The position numbers and the translations under genes were made by a program. The notes under the pieces are model-generated. The model saw only the letters and a list, made by a program, of their open reading frames with translations. It was not told where the DNA came from and ran no database searches. A DNA stretch of 64,000 nucleotides from Coriobacteriia bacterium (GTDB lineage: Bacteria; Actinomycetota; Coriobacteriia; Coriobacteriales; Eggerthellaceae), in assembly GCA_030537355.1 (NCBI GenBank), contig JAUNNF010000007.1:1-64000 (forward strand). The letters are read 5' to 3'. Below, piece after piece: positions 24,345 to 32,619 of the stretch. Position 1 is the first letter of the stretch, and every line of letters begins with the position of its first letter.

Positions 24345-24530
24345 ATGGCTAAAAAATCAATGATTGCAAAAGCAAAAAAAGAGCCTAAGTATTCTACTAG
24401 GCAACACAACAGATGCAGCAGATGTGGACGTCCACGTGCTTATTACAGGAAGTTTGACATGTGCCGTGTTTGTGTAAGAGAGCTTGCAAACAAAGGTGAG
24501 TTACCAGGCGTAACTAAGTCAAGTTGGTAA
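24345..24530 (+). CDS. rpsZ: 30S ribosomal protein S14, zinc type
   Basis: A 61-aa short-form S14. [20 protein letters not shown] carries two CxxC pairs that bind zinc, so this is the C+ (type Z) form used by many Gram-positives. A zinc-free paralogue elsewhere in the genome could replace it under zinc limitation; none is seen here. It lies 16 bp after rplE with AGGAAGGG upstream. Confidence 0.97.
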   Translation: MAKKSMIAKAKKEPKYSTRQHNRCSRCGRPRAYYRKFDMCRVCVRELANKGELPGVTKSSW

Positions 24531-24549
24531 TAAAGGAGAATTGATATAA

Positions 24550-24948
24550 ATGGGAATGACAGATCCAATAGCAGATATGCTTACACGAGTTCGTAATGCA
24601 AACAATGCTGGCAAAGAAAAGGTTGCTATGCCTTCCAGCAAAAAGTTGGTAGAGATTGCTCGCGTTATGAAAGACGAGGGTTTTGTTGCAGGTTATGAAA
24701 CAATTAAATCAAAGCCTGTTGATACTCTCGAGATCACATTGAAATATGGTGATAATAAAGCAAAGACAATTAGAGGTATTAAGCGTATTTCTAAACCAGG
24801 TCTTCGTATTTATGCAGGTAAAAACGAATTACCTCGTGTACTTGGTGGACTTGGTTGCGCAGTAATATCTACAAGTAAGGGTGTTATGACAGATCACGAT
24901 GCCAGAGCAGCTGGTGTTGGTGGCGAGGTCATGGCATATATTTGGTAG
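24550..24948 (+). CDS. rpsH: 30S ribosomal protein S8
   Basis: A 132-aa protein of normal length. [14 protein letters not shown] near the start and the end [20 protein letters not shown] are diagnostic. In E. coli S8 represses the spc operon by binding mRNA at rplE; no equivalent site was checked here. It binds 16S helix 21 as a primary binder. Confidence 0.97.
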   Translation: MGMTDPIADMLTRVRNANNAGKEKVAMPSSKKLVEIARVMKDEGFVAGYETIKSKPVDTLEITLKYGDNKAKTIRGIKRISKPGLRIYAGKNELPRVLGGLGCAVISTSKGVMTDHDARAAGVGGEVMAYIW

Positions 24949-24960
24949 GAGGATGCAGTT

Positions 24961-25503
24961 ATGTCACGTATTGGTTTAATGCCTATTGAAATACCTGAGG
25001 GTGTAGAAGTTAATATTGAAGGTGCTAAAGTTACTGTAAAAGGTAAGCTTGGTGAACTTTCTCAGGAATTTAATAAAAATATGGCTATCAAAAAAGAAGA
25101 GAATGTAGTTACTGTTTCTCGTCCAAATGATGAGCGTGAAAATAGATCATTACATGGTTTAACACGTTCTCTTATTAATAATATGGTTATTGGTGTTTCA
25201 AAAGGTTTTACTAAGAAACTTGAACTTAATGGTGTTGGTTACAGAGCTAACCTTAAAGGACAAGATTTAGACTTACAATTAGGTTATTCTCATAATGTTT
25301 TGGTTAAAGCACCAGAAGGAATTAAATTTGAATGTCCTAGTCAGGAAGAAATTATTGTTAGTGGAATTGATAAACAACTTGTTGGAGAGATAGCAGCAAA
25401 TATTAGAAAGAAGCGTCCACCTGAGCCTTACAAAGGAAAAGGTATTAAATATGAAGGTGAACACATTAGAAGAAAACTTGGTAAGGCTGCTAAAACAGAA
25501 TAA
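24961..25503 (+). CDS. rplF: 50S ribosomal protein L6
   Basis: A 180-aa protein with two tandem L6 folds. [16 protein letters not shown] at the start and the strongly conserved [19 protein letters not shown] near the end identify it. It binds near the sarcin-ricin loop. It lies 12 bp after rpsH with AGGAGG. Confidence 0.97.
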   Translation: MSRIGLMPIEIPEGVEVNIEGAKVTVKGKLGELSQEFNKNMAIKKEENVVTVSRPNDERENRSLHGLTRSLINNMVIGVSKGFTKKLELNGVGYRANLKGQDLDLQLGYSHNVLVKAPEGIKFECPSQEEIIVSGIDKQLVGEIAANIRKKRPPEPYKGKGIKYEGEHIRRKLGKAAKTE

Positions 25504-25516
25504 CGAGGTGTGAGAG

Positions 25517-25876
25517 ATGAGAAAATTACAAAAAAAACAGGCAAGTTTAGCTCGTAGACACACAAGAGTTAGAGGCAAAATTACAGGTACAGCAGATTGT
25601 CCAAGACTTTGTGTAACACGTAGTAATGGAAACTTATATGCTCAATTTGTTGATGATGTAGCAGGTAAAACTTTATGTGGTATTTCAACTATTGCTAAAG
25701 ATTTTAAGAAATCTGGTGCTAACGTTGATGGTGCACAAGAATTAGGTAAGCTTGCTGCAAAGAAAGCAAAAGAAGCCAAGATAACTAAAGTTGTTTTTGA
25801 TAGAGGCGGTAATCTTTATCATGGACGTATTAAAGCATTTGCAGATGGCGCTCGCGAGGGCGGACTTAAGTTTTAA
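25517..25876 (+). CDS. rplR: 50S ribosomal protein L18
   Basis: A 119-aa protein: a basic N-terminus ([20 protein letters not shown]), then [18 protein letters not shown], ending [21 protein letters not shown]. It binds 5S rRNA together with L5. It is positioned between rplF and rpsE as usual. Confidence 0.97.
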   Translation: MRKLQKKQASLARRHTRVRGKITGTADCPRLCVTRSNGNLYAQFVDDVAGKTLCGISTIAKDFKKSGANVDGAQELGKLAAKKAKEAKITKVVFDRGGNLYHGRIKAFADGAREGGLKF

Positions 25877-25895
25877 TAGAAAGGTAAGGTAAGAG

Positions 25896-26441
25896 ATGGC
25901 TCGTAAACCACAAAAAAGAGAAGCTCACGTAGATGAATTAGAAGAAAGAGTAGTTCATATTAATCGTGTTGCTAAGGTAGTTAAAGGTGGTAGACGTTTT
26001 GGTTTAACTGCACTTGTTGTAGTTGGTGACAAAAACGGTCATGTAGGAATTGGGATGGGCAAAAGCCAAGAAGTTCCTATTGCAGTAAACAAAGCAGTTA
26101 CAGCTGCAAAGAAAAATATGTTTACAGTACAAATGACACCAGAGAAGACCCTACCTCATGAAATTATTGGCGAGTATGGTGCAGGTAAAGTCTTAATTAA
26201 ACCTGCTACTCCAGGTACAGGAGTTATCGCTGGATCTGCTGCACGTGCTGTTATGGAACTTGCTGGTGTTACAGATGTTTTCGCAAAATCACTCGGAACA
26301 GATAATGTTATGAACGTTGTAAAAGCAACTGCTGACGGATTACAAAAAATACAATCTCCAGCAGATGTTGCAAGACGTCGTGGCGTATCAGTTCAGCAAG
26401 TACTCGGCATTAAGAACAAAAAGAAGGAGGCAAAGAAATAA
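25896..26441 (+). CDS. rpsE: 30S ribosomal protein S5
   Basis: A 181-aa protein. The dsRNA-binding-like N-terminal domain has [19 protein letters not shown], the region where fidelity mutations map in other bacteria. The C-terminal domain has [20 protein letters not shown]. It lies at the mRNA entry with S3 and S4. It overlaps rpmD by 1 bp. Confidence 0.97.
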   Translation: MARKPQKREAHVDELEERVVHINRVAKVVKGGRRFGLTALVVVGDKNGHVGIGMGKSQEVPIAVNKAVTAAKKNMFTVQMTPEKTLPHEIIGEYGAGKVLIKPATPGTGVIAGSAARAVMELAGVTDVFAKSLGTDNVMNVVKATADGLQKIQSPADVARRRGVSVQQVLGIKNKKKEAKK

Positions 26442-26629
26442 TGGCTACTTCTAAAAAGATTAAAATAACTCAGATTGCTAGTTCTATTTCAAGACCAGAA
26501 AAACAGGCTAAAACTTTAAAAGCTTTAGGTCTTGGTAAAATTGGTAGAACTGTTGAGCAACCTGACAATCCTGCAATTAGAGGACAGATTTTTCAGGTTA
26601 AACACCTCGTTAAAGTGGAGGAGAAATAA
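26441..26629 (+). CDS. rpmD: 50S ribosomal protein L30
   Basis: A 62-aa protein: [20 protein letters not shown] followed by [20 protein letters not shown], the standard L30 sequence pattern. It overlaps rpsE by 1 bp and is followed 2 bp later by rplO. Confidence 0.96.
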   Translation: MATSKKIKITQIASSISRPEKQAKTLKALGLGKIGRTVEQPDNPAIRGQIFQVKHLVKVEEK

Positions 26630-26631
26630 TT

Positions 26632-27081
26632 ATGGAGTTGAAGGACTTAAAACCTGCTGCAGGCTCTCGCCATGCAAAAAAACGTGTTGGTAGAGGTATA
26701 GGCAGTGGACTAGGAAAAACAAGTGGCCGTGGTATGAATGGCCAGATGTCTCGTGCTGGTGGAGGAAAACGCGCTGGCTTTGAAGGTGGACAAACACCAC
26801 TCGCAAGACGCTTACCTAAATTACCTGGGTTTAATAACATTAATAGAGTTGAATATGTACCAGTTAATGTTTCTCGTCTAGAAGAAAAATATAAAGCTGG
26901 AGAAACTGTTGATATCGATTCATTGGTTAAGTATGGTATTATTAAAAACACTAATGCAGTTGTTAAAGTTTTAGGCAATGGGGATATCAAGAAAAAGCTT
27001 ACTGTAAAAGTTGATAAAGTTTCTGCTTCTGCACAAAAAAAGATTGAAGCAGCTGGAGGAAAGGTTGAAGAGCCTTGTTAA
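26632..27081 (+). CDS. rplO: 50S ribosomal protein L15
   Basis: A 149-aa protein. LKPAAGSRHAKKRVGRGIGS and GGGKRAGFEGGQTPLARRLP are diagnostic of its Gly/Arg-rich N-terminal extension that threads into 23S rRNA. The C-terminal domain ends in KVEEPC. The stop overlaps the secY start by 7 bp. Confidence 0.97.
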   Translation: MELKDLKPAAGSRHAKKRVGRGIGSGLGKTSGRGMNGQMSRAGGGKRAGFEGGQTPLARRLPKLPGFNNINRVEYVPVNVSRLEEKYKAGETVDIDSLVKYGIIKNTNAVVKVLGNGDIKKKLTVKVDKVSASAQKKIEAAGGKVEEPC

Positions 27082-28364
27082 GTTCAATAATTGATGCATT
27101 TAAAATTAAAGAACTAAGGTTTAAAATTTTATTTACCTTAGGTATTATTGCTTTGTACAGACTTGGTGCTTACATTCCAGTGCCAGGTATTCCATTTAAA
27201 GCTTTTGCTGATCAATTTGCTGATAGTGGCGTTGCCATGAATATGCTTGATCTTTTTACTGGTGGTGCGCTATCACACTTCTCAGTGTTTTCACTTGGTA
27301 TTATGCCATACATCACAGCTAGTATTATTATGCAGTTGATGCAAGGTGTAATTCCTGCTGTTGGACGCTGGGCAAAAGAGGGTGAAGCTGGACAAAAAAA
27401 GATTACACAGACTACTCGTTATTTAACACTTGGTCTTGGTTTTATTAACGCTATTGGTTATTTGCTTTTATTCCAATCATCCAGATACGGTGTAAAATTT
27501 GATGAAGGAGCTATGGGTGTTCCATATGCGCTAACTGCTGCTGTAATTGTATTTACACTGATTGCTGGTACTGCGTTTATCATGTGGATGGGTGAACTTA
27601 TCACTCAACATGGTATTGGTAATGGTATGTCATTAATCATCTTTACGAGCATTATTAGCCGTGTACCATCTGCAATTTTCTCGTCAATTGATTTGCAACA
27701 TGATCTTGGAATGGGTATTGCTGTTACGGTTCTTATTTTGCTTGTTGTTCTTGCCTGTATACCACTTATTATATTTATCGAGAAGGCACAGAGACGTATT
27801 CCTGTAAATTATGCAAAGCGAGTACAAGGTAGAAGAATGATGGGTGGCCAGAGCACATATATTCCGCTGAAGGTTAATGCTGCTGGTGTTATTCCAATCA
27901 TCTTCGCAAGTTGTATTATTTACTTCCCAGCTCAAATTGCTGCTTTGTTTAATGTTGAATGGTTGACAAACGTTTCTAATGCAATTTCTACAGGTTGGGT
28001 AAACTGGATATTAACTGTACTTTTGATTGTTTTCTTTGCTTATTTTTATACAAGCATGGTTTTTAATCCTGAAGAGACAGCTGACAATATCCAAAAACAA
28101 GGAGGATTTGTACCTGGAGTTAGACCTGGACGTGCTACTGTTCAGTACATCAAGGACGTAATTAAGCATGTTACATTACCAGGTGCTCTATTTATTGCAG
28201 CAATTGCTGTTGTACCTTCAATTTTGTTCTTCTTTACAAACAACCAATTGATTCAAGCTTTTGGTGGAACTTCAATCTTGATCATGATTGGTGTTGCCCT
28301 TGACACTATGAGTAAGGTTGAATCTCAATTGAAGATGTATAATTACGACGGGTTCTTTAAATAA
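27075..28364 (+). CDS. secY: Protein translocase subunit SecY
   Basis: A 429-aa ten-helix membrane protein. FKIKELRFKILFTLGIIALYRLGAYIPVPG (helix 1 region) and SIIMQLMQGVIPAV near the lateral gate are characteristic, as are RIPVNYAKRVQGR (a cytoplasmic loop for ribosome/SecA contact) and FNPEETADNIQKQGGFVPG. SecY forms the translocation channel with SecE and SecG. The start is TTG 27075 within the rplO end. adk and map, which usually follow, are absent: a terminator comes directly after. Confidence 0.97.
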   Translation: MLSSIIDAFKIKELRFKILFTLGIIALYRLGAYIPVPGIPFKAFADQFADSGVAMNMLDLFTGGALSHFSVFSLGIMPYITASIIMQLMQGVIPAVGRWAKEGEAGQKKITQTTRYLTLGLGFINAIGYLLLFQSSRYGVKFDEGAMGVPYALTAAVIVFTLIAGTAFIMWMGELITQHGIGNGMSLIIFTSIISRVPSAIFSSIDLQHDLGMGIAVTVLILLVVLACIPLIIFIEKAQRRIPVNYAKRVQGRRMMGGQSTYIPLKVNAAGVIPIIFASCIIYFPAQIAALFNVEWLTNVSNAISTGWVNWILTVLLIVFFAYFYTSMVFNPEETADNIQKQGGFVPGVRPGRATVQYIKDVIKHVTLPGALFIAAIAVVPSILFFFTNNQLIQAFGGTSILIMIGVALDTMSKVESQLKMYNYDGFFK

Positions 28365-28379
28365 GGGGCGTGGTTAAAG

Positions 28380-28397
28380 GAGCCAAATGGCTCTTTT
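28380..28397 (+). terminator. First hairpin after secY
   Basis: GAGCC (28380-28384) and GGCTC (28389-28393) with the loop AAAT, followed by TTTT. This short intrinsic terminator lies 15 bp after the secY stop. It stands in tandem with a stronger hairpin 20 bp on. Confidence 0.6.
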
Positions 28398-28417
28398 GGG
28401 ACATCCTTGATTATGTA

Positions 28418-28442
28418 GGCGCTCAAATCGAGCGCCTTTTTT
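28418..28442 (+). terminator. Main intrinsic terminator of the rplB-secY operon
   Basis: GGCGCTC (28418-28424) and GAGCGCC (28430-28436) pair perfectly around the loop AAATC, followed by TTTTTT. The U-run touches the stop codon of the convergent lactate permease at 28441. In the opposite direction the hairpin lacks a U-run, so it mainly stops the ribosomal operon. Confidence 0.9.
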
Positions 28443-30129
28443 ATTCGAATAGAAAATATAGTGGCACAGCATATATAAATATAATTACGCATAATATCAA
28501 AAGTAGAATCAACGATATCTTTATAGCCTTTTTGAATATTGTTGATTCTGCAATTCGCATTGTAGCTGCAGCAATTGCTAAAGATTGTGGAGAAATCATT
28601 TTTCCAATAACTCCTCCCATTGTATTTGACGCTAAGAATAAATCAGGACTTACGTCAATAACAGCATTAGCTTTAGCAGCTTCAGCCTGTAGTTTGGCAA
28701 ATAAAGCATTTGCCGAAGTATCTGAACCAGTTATAGCTGTTCCTACCCATCCTAAAACTGGCGATAAGAAGGCAAAGGCGATACCTGTTTTTGCAATTAA
28801 GTGCCCTATTGAGGCTGTTTGACCAGAGAAGTTCATTACATAAGCCAAAGACAATACACACGCAATCGTCAATATTGTATACTTCATTCTGATTAATGTT
28901 TTTTTCATAGTTATGAAAGCGACCTTGATTGACATTTTATAACGATTCTTTTCGTTGAAAATTGAATATATAATCGTAACTAATATACCAGTTATTATTA
29001 TTAGAGATCCGCAATTAGAAAGCCAACTAAAATTAAATGTTGTTCCAGGATCATTCCCATCATAATTTAATATGAGAGATTGCATACTTCCGTCTTCGTT
29101 AACACTCGTTAAGCCTGGCCATGAAAATTTAATGTCAGTATTACTTAACACAGGGAAAGCTTGGTTTAGCCCAAAAACAATAATAAGCAGTATGTATGGA
29201 AGAATTGACATAAAAGTTCTAGATATTTTTAATTCTTCTTTCTTAGATGTTTTTGGTTTAGAAATATTATTCCGTTTATGAAATTCGTCTACTCCACGAG
29301 GTTTCCAATATTTTAGAAATATTATAGAAACAACAAACGAAATAATTGATGCATAAATATCTGTCATTTGATAACTGAAAAAATTCGATACTAAGAATTG
29401 AGTTAAAGCAAAAGAAAATCCAATAACCAATGCTGGAATAAAACAATCTTTCAATCCCTTTTTGCCGTCAATTATTACTAGTGCTATACAAGGTATAAAA
29501 GTAGCGAATAATGGCGCAATAATTCCAGTAATAGCTGCAACATGGGCTGATGTAGCTGCAGCACCTTCGGGTCCAGGGGCCATATTTCCGGCAGTAATTA
29601 TTGGAAGAGCAATTGCTCCAAACGCAACTGGTGCAGTATTTGCAACTAAAGATGTTATTCCTGCTTTGAGAGGCGATATTCCCAGAGCTAAAATCATTGC
29701 GGCAGTAATGGCAATAGGGGCACCAAATCCAGCTAATGCTTCAAGTAAAGCTCCAAAACAAAAGGCTATTAGAATAGCTTGGATTCGAATGTCGCCTTTT
29801 CCAATATTGTCAAATAGTTTGCATAAATCTACCGATCTTCCAGAAGCTACAGTAATTTCATAAAACCATACAGCAGAAAACATTATTAAAGCAATAGGTA
29901 AAATACCATATGCAAATCCTTCAGTAGCGCTAAAGAGTGTTAGATGAATAGGCATTTTAAATGCAACAACTGCGATAATTATTGAAGTAGCCAATGCTAA
30001 TAAAGCCGATACATGAGTTTTTAATTTAAAACATATTAAGCATATGAAAAAAAATACTAATGGAATACATGCAACAATTGCACTTATAAGTAAGTTTCCA
30101 CATACAGGATCAATGCTTGCTTGAAACAT
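28441..30129 (-). CDS. lctP: L-lactate permease (LctP family)
   Basis: A 562-aa integral membrane protein with about 13 helices, the usual LctP length. Family signatures are AFCFGALLEALAGFGAPIAITAAM near residues 125-148, TAPVAFGAIALPI, and the late segment GSDTSANALFAKLQAEAA followed by NTMGGVIGKMISPQSLAIA. It moves L-lactate (also D-lactate or glycolate in relatives) with protons. It is alone, convergent with secY and divergent from mraZ. Its start has a GAAAGG site. The direction (uptake or export) is not given by sequence; a fermenter might use it either way. Confidence 0.93.
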   Translation of the reverse strand: MFQASIDPVCGNLLISAIVACIPLVFFFICLICFKLKTHVSALLALATSIIIAVVAFKMPIHLTLFSATEGFAYGILPIALIMFSAVWFYEITVASGRSVDLCKLFDNIGKGDIRIQAILIAFCFGALLEALAGFGAPIAITAAMILALGISPLKAGITSLVANTAPVAFGAIALPIITAGNMAPGPEGAAATSAHVAAITGIIAPLFATFIPCIALVIIDGKKGLKDCFIPALVIGFSFALTQFLVSNFFSYQMTDIYASIISFVVSIIFLKYWKPRGVDEFHKRNNISKPKTSKKEELKISRTFMSILPYILLIIVFGLNQAFPVLSNTDIKFSWPGLTSVNEDGSMQSLILNYDGNDPGTTFNFSWLSNCGSLIIITGILVTIIYSIFNEKNRYKMSIKVAFITMKKTLIRMKYTILTIACVLSLAYVMNFSGQTASIGHLIAKTGIAFAFLSPVLGWVGTAITGSDTSANALFAKLQAEAAKANAVIDVSPDLFLASNTMGGVIGKMISPQSLAIAAATMRIAESTIFKKAIKISLILLLILCVIIFIYAVPLYFLFE

Positions 30130-30145
30130 AAAATAGCCTTTCGTT

Positions 30146-30160
30146 GTTATTTATAATAAC
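30146..30160 (-). promoter_or_regulatory. Small palindrome at the lctP promoter
   Basis: GTTATT and AATAAC form a perfect inverted repeat around TAT, 17-31 bp before the lctP start. On the minus strand it contains TTATAAA, a possible -10. It could be an operator, but such short AT-rich palindromes arise by chance here, so support is weak. Confidence 0.25.
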
Positions 30161-30183
30161 ATAAAAAATAAAAAAATTTATAA

Positions 30184-30210
30184 AAAGTGTTGCATTGTGG
30201 GGCAAAGTGT
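30184..30210 (+). promoter_or_regulatory. MraZ-box-like operator (three 10-bp-spaced repeats)
   Basis: AAAGTGT (30184-30190), ATTGTGG (30194-30200) and AAAGTGT (30204-30210) recur every 10 bp with 3-bp gaps. This is the arrangement reported for MraZ operators: AAAGTG(T/G) N3 in Mollicutes, and TGGGN N5 repeats in E. coli. The three boxes cover the -35 and the spacer of the dcw promoter, so MraZ binding there would block RNA polymerase. Autorepression by the first gene is expected. Confidence 0.75.
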
Positions 30211-30218
30211 CATATAAT
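30190..30218 (+). promoter_or_regulatory. Promoter of the dcw (mraZ) cluster
   Basis: TTGCAT at 30190-30195 and a perfect TATAAT at 30213-30218 with 17 bp between. The transcript should begin near 30225, about 258 bases before mraZ. It overlaps the MraZ-box repeats. Confidence 0.75.
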
Positions 30219-30224
30219 AGCAAA

Positions 30225-30482
30225 CAACAAAAATCGGCATTGGGTTTTGTGAGCGTTAGCTAAACTCGCTAAAAGAAATAAAAATGCAGATAAAACGTAG
30301 AATTTAACAAGGTTGCCGATCAATGTTAACGCACGAGCAGACATGCTGTTAAAAAGTATAGTCTGCTCAAAGTGTGTAATTTAGTGTGGCAAATGCGCAA
30401 AAGTACCACACAAACAAAAAATAAGAACAACAAATATAGAAAGCGCATTTGCATTCAAAAATGAAGGAGAAAAGTAGAACAA
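30225..30482 (+). promoter_or_regulatory. Long structured mraZ leader
   Basis: This gene-free stretch of about 258 bp is the predicted 5' UTR of the dcw transcript. It holds exact inverted repeats: ATCGGCA (30233-30239) with TGCCGAT (30314-30320); GAGCAGAC (30335-30342) with GTCTGCTC (30361-30368); GTGTGG (30384-30389) with CCACAC (30406-30411); AAATGCGC (30391-30398) with GCGCATTT (30443-30450). The last two cannot nest, so they form either a pseudoknot or two alternative folds. The GAAGGAG of mraZ follows. I recognise no riboswitch class. It may control dcw expression post-transcriptionally. Confidence 0.5.
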
Positions 30483-30944
30483 ATGACAGAGTTTTTTGGT
30501 ACATACAATCATCGTATTGATGCCAAAGGTCGCGTAGCACTACCAGCTAAATTTAGAAAATCATTAGATCGAGAAAATGTTACTGGTGAACTAGTTGTTA
30601 CTACTTCCCCTTCAAAATATGATGATACACATAATGAATCATTGTATGTGTTTAGTTTAGAGGACTTTAATAGTTGGATTAATTCTTTCTTTGAAGTTGT
30701 AGGTGGATACAATCCTCGTAAAAAAGAACATGAACTTTTAATGTTGGCACTACATGCAAATGTTGAAGATGTAAGCATAGATAGTGCGGGTAGAATAAAT
30801 ATTCCGCAAAAATTCCGTGATGCTGCTGGCCTAGAAGCAGATGTTTCTATAGTTGGCAACAGCGGACATTTTGAGGTATGGGACGCAAAGCGTATGGAGC
30901 AAAAACTTACTGAAATTGATCTTGAGTCTCTTTTATATGATTAG
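30483..30944 (+). CDS. mraZ: Transcriptional regulator MraZ
   Basis: A 153-aa protein with two AbrB-like SpoVT halves, each with the DxxxR signature: DAKGRVALP near residues 13-21 and DSAGRINIP near 100-108. MraZ is a DNA-binding ring that represses its own dcw operon, and RsmH counteracts it in E. coli. It is about 10 residues longer than usual because of an insert in the first half (PSKYDDTHNES). It is the first gene of the dcw cluster, downstream of its own probable operator. Confidence 0.95.
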   Translation: MTEFFGTYNHRIDAKGRVALPAKFRKSLDRENVTGELVVTTSPSKYDDTHNESLYVFSLEDFNSWINSFFEVVGGYNPRKKEHELLMLALHANVEDVSIDSAGRINIPQKFRDAAGLEADVSIVGNSGHFEVWDAKRMEQKLTEIDLESLLYD

Positions 30945-30958
30945 TTTTTGTACTGGAC

Positions 30959-31891
30959 GTGAGCAATTTGAAAACTGAATATCGGCACATTCCTGTAATG
31001 CTTGATGAAGTTACCAAAATATTTGGTGACATGCAAGGTAAATTATTTGTTGATTGTACTTTGGGTGGTGCTGGACATTCTGCAGTTTTAGAAAAAAATG
31101 GAGCACAAATTATTGGTATAGACCAAGATTTAAGAGCTCTAGAAGCAGCAGAAAAAAAGCTTAAGCATCCAATTTTAATTAACGATAATTTTGGAAATTT
31201 AGACGAAATTTTGACTAGTTTAAACATTCCAGGAATAGATGGATGTTTGATGGACTTAGGTTTATCAAGCGCACAAATTGATGTCATCTCCCGGGGTTTC
31301 TCATTCAAAGAGAATTGCCCGCTTGACATGCGAATGAACCCGGAACAACAAACTTTAAATGTAGCTAAGATTGTCAATTCTTACGGCACCGACGATCTTA
31401 TTCGGGTTCTTCGCGATTTCTCGCAAGAAAAGTTTAGCTATGAAATCGCATTAGAAATTGTTAAATATCGGGAGAAAAAAAATATAGAGACAAGTGGTGA
31501 ACTTGTCGAGATAATAAAAAAAGCAATCCCTGCACCTGCTAGACGAAAAGGTGGTCATCCTGCGAAAAGAACATTCCAGGCTCTTCGTATAGAAGTTAAT
31601 GATGAATTGAAAATGTTAAAAAAAGGTTTGGATGCATCAATTCGTTGGTTAAATTCATCAGGTAAAATAGTTGTAATTTGTTATCATTCATTAGAAGATA
31701 AAATCGTTAAAGATACATTCGCAAGTATGGTGAAAAGATGTACGTGTCCGCCAGATTTGCCAAAGTGTGTTTGCGGAATGAAGCCGGTATTAAAGTTAAT
31801 AACAAATGGAGCTTTAAAGCCTAGTTTGACAGAAATTGAAGAAAATCCGAGGTCACGTAGTGCAAAACTCCGAGGAGTAGAAAAGTTATAA
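30959..31891 (+). CDS. rsmH: 16S rRNA m4C1402 methyltransferase RsmH
   Basis: A 310-aa protein. HIPVMLDEV at the start, VDCTLGGAGHSAVL (SAM-binding motif I) and GIDQD follow. Then come LGLSSAQID, SFKENCPLDMRMNP and the end CYHSLEDKIVKDTF. It methylates N4 of C1402 in the P-site region of 16S rRNA. The start is probably GTG 30959; the ribosome site is weak. It lies 14 bp after mraZ. Confidence 0.96.
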   Translation: MSNLKTEYRHIPVMLDEVTKIFGDMQGKLFVDCTLGGAGHSAVLEKNGAQIIGIDQDLRALEAAEKKLKHPILINDNFGNLDEILTSLNIPGIDGCLMDLGLSSAQIDVISRGFSFKENCPLDMRMNPEQQTLNVAKIVNSYGTDDLIRVLRDFSQEKFSYEIALEIVKYREKKNIETSGELVEIIKKAIPAPARRKGGHPAKRTFQALRIEVNDELKMLKKGLDASIRWLNSSGKIVVICYHSLEDKIVKDTFASMVKRCTCPPDLPKCVCGMKPVLKLITNGALKPSLTEIEENPRSRSAKLRGVEKL

Positions 31892-31893
31892 AT

Positions 31894-32619
31894 ATGCCTA
31901 CAATGAGGAAAAATACAAGTCGAGGGAAGTTTAGTAATTATGGAAAATCCATATTTGTTACTAAAACTAAAAACACGGAGTATTTTGCTAATCTTAATAG
32001 AAAACAACCAACAATGCGTGGTGCAATTCCAAAAACAACTAAAGCAAATGTTCTTCAAAATACGCGTCCTAGTTTTAAAACGGCAAGTTTAGCTACTAAC
32101 GTAAAAAGAAATCAAAAAACTGAATTAAATTACAATATAGGTAAAAAACCAAAAACTAATAATGTTGTTGAAGGTAATGTTGTAAGAAAGCCAGAACCTA
32201 AAAAAGAGAGTTTTAAGGTTGTACCTGGCCAGCTTAGAACCCCAAGATTATTTCATTCAGCAGCTTTGTCACCAATGTTATTAACTGCTGCAAAATTTGC
32301 TGTAGCTGCTGTAATAGTTATTGCTGTTGCGGCATTTATCCGTGTAGGCCTTTCTTCAGCAACTGTATCAACTGGATTAAATTCTCAATATCTTACCTCA
32401 CAAATTGAGCAAGAGTTATCAAAAAAAGGTGCCCTGGAAGTACAAGATAGTACATTAGGAAATACTAGCAAGATTAGATCAGAAGCTGCTAAATTAAATT
32501 TAGTTGCACCTGCAGTTATTGAGCAGATTAATTTGGGTGAAGACGTTCTTGCTTATGACAAAAATGGAAATATTTCCTTGGTGGAAAGCTTGAACAGGGT
32601 GGCCCACAATGGAAGATAA
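31894..32619 (+). CDS. ftsL: FtsL-like division protein with long basic N-terminus
   Basis: A 241-aa bitopic protein in the ftsL position. Residues 1-125 are a basic, low-complexity cytoplasmic extension. A membrane helix follows at about 130-150. The external part, about 90 residues, has a short coiled-coil-like helix (LTSQIEQELSKKG) and an end rich in polar residues. FtsL links FtsQ and FtsB/DivIC with FtsW-FtsI. The family is too divergent for sequence alone, so the call rests on position, topology and size. The N-terminal extension is much longer than in typical FtsL (about 100-120 aa in total). The stop overlaps ftsI by 11 bp. Confidence 0.75.
   Translation: MPTMRKNTSRGKFSNYGKSIFVTKTKNTEYFANLNRKQPTMRGAIPKTTKANVLQNTRPSFKTASLATNVKRNQKTELNYNIGKKPKTNNVVEGNVVRKPEPKKESFKVVPGQLRTPRLFHSAALSPMLLTAAKFAVAAVIVIAVAAFIRVGLSSATVSTGLNSQYLTSQIEQELSKKGALEVQDSTLGNTSKIRSEAAKLNLVAPAVIEQINLGEDVLAYDKNGNISLVESLNRVAHNGR

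Noticed and set aside
28370-30129. Several plus-strand reading frames across the lactate permease region
   Set aside because: They mirror the minus-strand LctP, whose family motifs are unambiguous.
30225-30482. Known riboswitch or the described mraW motif RNA
   Set aside because: The stems do not match a riboswitch class I can recognise, and the position is upstream of mraZ rather than mraW, so I list it only as an unassigned structured leader.
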